From positions 15,007,403 through 15,071,402 of the forward strand of contig CM042084.1 of NCBI GenBank assembly GCA_023512835.1: a DNA stretch of 64,000 bases, in the 5' to 3' direction. How positions within the stretch are numbered: position 1 is the stretch's first letter; each line of letters opens with the position of its first letter. A program made the translations under genes and the position numbers. Of the stretch, positions 63,525 through 64,000 are shown piece after piece. The notes beneath the pieces were generated by a model. The model was not told the DNA's origin. It saw only the letters and a list, made by a program, of their open reading frames with translations, and ran no database searches. Source of the DNA: Taxillus chinensis. Its lineage: Eukaryota > Streptophyta > Magnoliopsida > Santalales > Loranthaceae.

Positions 63525-64000
63525 TCTAGGCCTTGGATGCTTTTTCAATTCCTGAATAGGCCTTATATGCCTTTTCATTTCAGGCCTTAGACGCCTTTTC
63601 AATTCCCCGATTAGGCCTTAGATGCCTTTTCAATTCCTATCAAGCCTTAGATGTTTTTTTTCAATTTCTATCAGGCCTTAGATGCCTTTTCAATCCTGTC
63701 AGGCCTTAGATGCCTTTTCAATTCCTGTCAAGCCTTAGATGCTTTTTTCAATTTCTATCAGGCCTTAGATGCCTTTTCAATCCCTGTCAGGCCTTAGATG
63801 CCTTTTCAATTCTGTCAAGCCTAAGATGCTTTTTTCAATTCCTATCAGGCCTTAGATGCCTTTTCAATCCCTGTCAGGCCTTAGATGCCTTTTCAATTCC
63901 TATCAAGCCTTAGATGCTTTTTTTCAATTTCCGTCAGGCCTTAGATGCCTTTTCAATCCCTGTCAGGCCTTAGATGCCTTTTCAATCCTGTCAAGCCTTA
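63525..64000. repeat. Tandem-repeat array, Tat copy 2 (partial)
   Basis: Same GGCCTTAGATGCC-type units as at 38320-39330, continuing past the window end. The order of unit subtypes is similar but not identical, so units have been gained or lost between copies. Confidence 0.95.

Larger units (their letters stand above)
52558..64000 (+). mobile_element. Second copy of the plus-strand Tat family, 5'-truncated and running off the window
   Basis: Matches 27310-39000 of the nested Tat collinearly: LTR end, leader, ORF1, gag, protease, intron-like gap, pol and 3' UTR with the same hairpins, 47-bp block and repeat array. About 1.5 kb of the 5' LTR is missing at the junction with the minus-strand Tat. 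The 5' half has many more frame changes than copy 1, mostly at CAG/CTG sites, whereas parts of pol are more intact. Confidence 0.92.
62441..64000 (+). other. Tat 3' UTR, copy 2 (cut by window end)
   Basis: Collinear with 37233-39000: hairpin pair, 47-bp block and the start of the tandem-repeat array. The 3' LTR is outside the window. Confidence 0.85.

Overview
The window is nuclear DNA of a flowering plant, probably a eudicot. The evidence is a split ankyrin-repeat/TPR gene with short phase-matched exons, AT-rich non-coding DNA, and a dense nest of plant-type LTR retrotransposons (Athila, Tat/Ogre and chromovirus lineages of Ty3/gypsy) plus LINE, hAT and MITE relics. No rRNA, tRNA, CRISPR or prokaryotic features were seen. 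The species cannot be named from the sequence.

Layout. 1-7.05 kb: AT-rich flank with a candidate SINE and a (TA)n run, then nine minus-strand exons (1800-7049) of an ankyrin/TPR co-chaperone-like gene whose 5' exons are missing; one intron carries a MITE. 7.35-8.5 kb: minus-strand LINE relic joined to the end of a hAT element. 8.3-11.2 kb: broken minus-strand hAT transposase with TTF-type zinc finger. About 12.1-16.34 kb and 43.89-44.65 kb: two halves of one minus-strand chromovirus, split by an Athila element (16341-43890). That Athila is itself split by a 15.8-kb Tat/Ogre-type element (25767-41547) with two 2.05-kb LTRs and a clean 5-bp target duplication. 44.65-45.8 kb: LTR fragment of another element. 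45.8-52.56 kb: minus-strand Tat relic of a different family (3.7-kb LTR, 3' UTR, integrase). 52.56-64 kb: a second plus-strand copy of the first Tat family, with truncated 5' LTR, running off the window.

How parts work together. The autonomous machinery is gag (RNA packaging), protease, reverse transcriptase plus RNase H, and integrase, driven from the LTRs. Tat elements add an ORF1 upstream of gag, a second archaeal-type RNase H, a G-patch after the protease and an intron-like gap between gag-pro and pol. The Athila adds an env-position ORF with a plant-transposon-type domain and a Ulp1-like cysteine peptidase domain. Nearly all frames are interrupted.

Most interesting: (1) clustered matches to the plant mitotic MSA (MYB3R) element at about 20-bp spacing upstream of TATA boxes in two unrelated LTR families; (2) a tandem pair of 28-nt RNA hairpins with compensatory base changes in Tat 3' UTRs, a triple CTC-N3-GAG block and a long hairpin against the polypurine tract, all conserved between two Tat families; (3) a small MADW-starting membrane ORF inside the Tat LTR; (4) a systematic CAG/CTG versus CGG/CCG/CG discordance between repeat copies, which suggests base-calling error at CHG sites and means many 'frameshifts' here may not be real.
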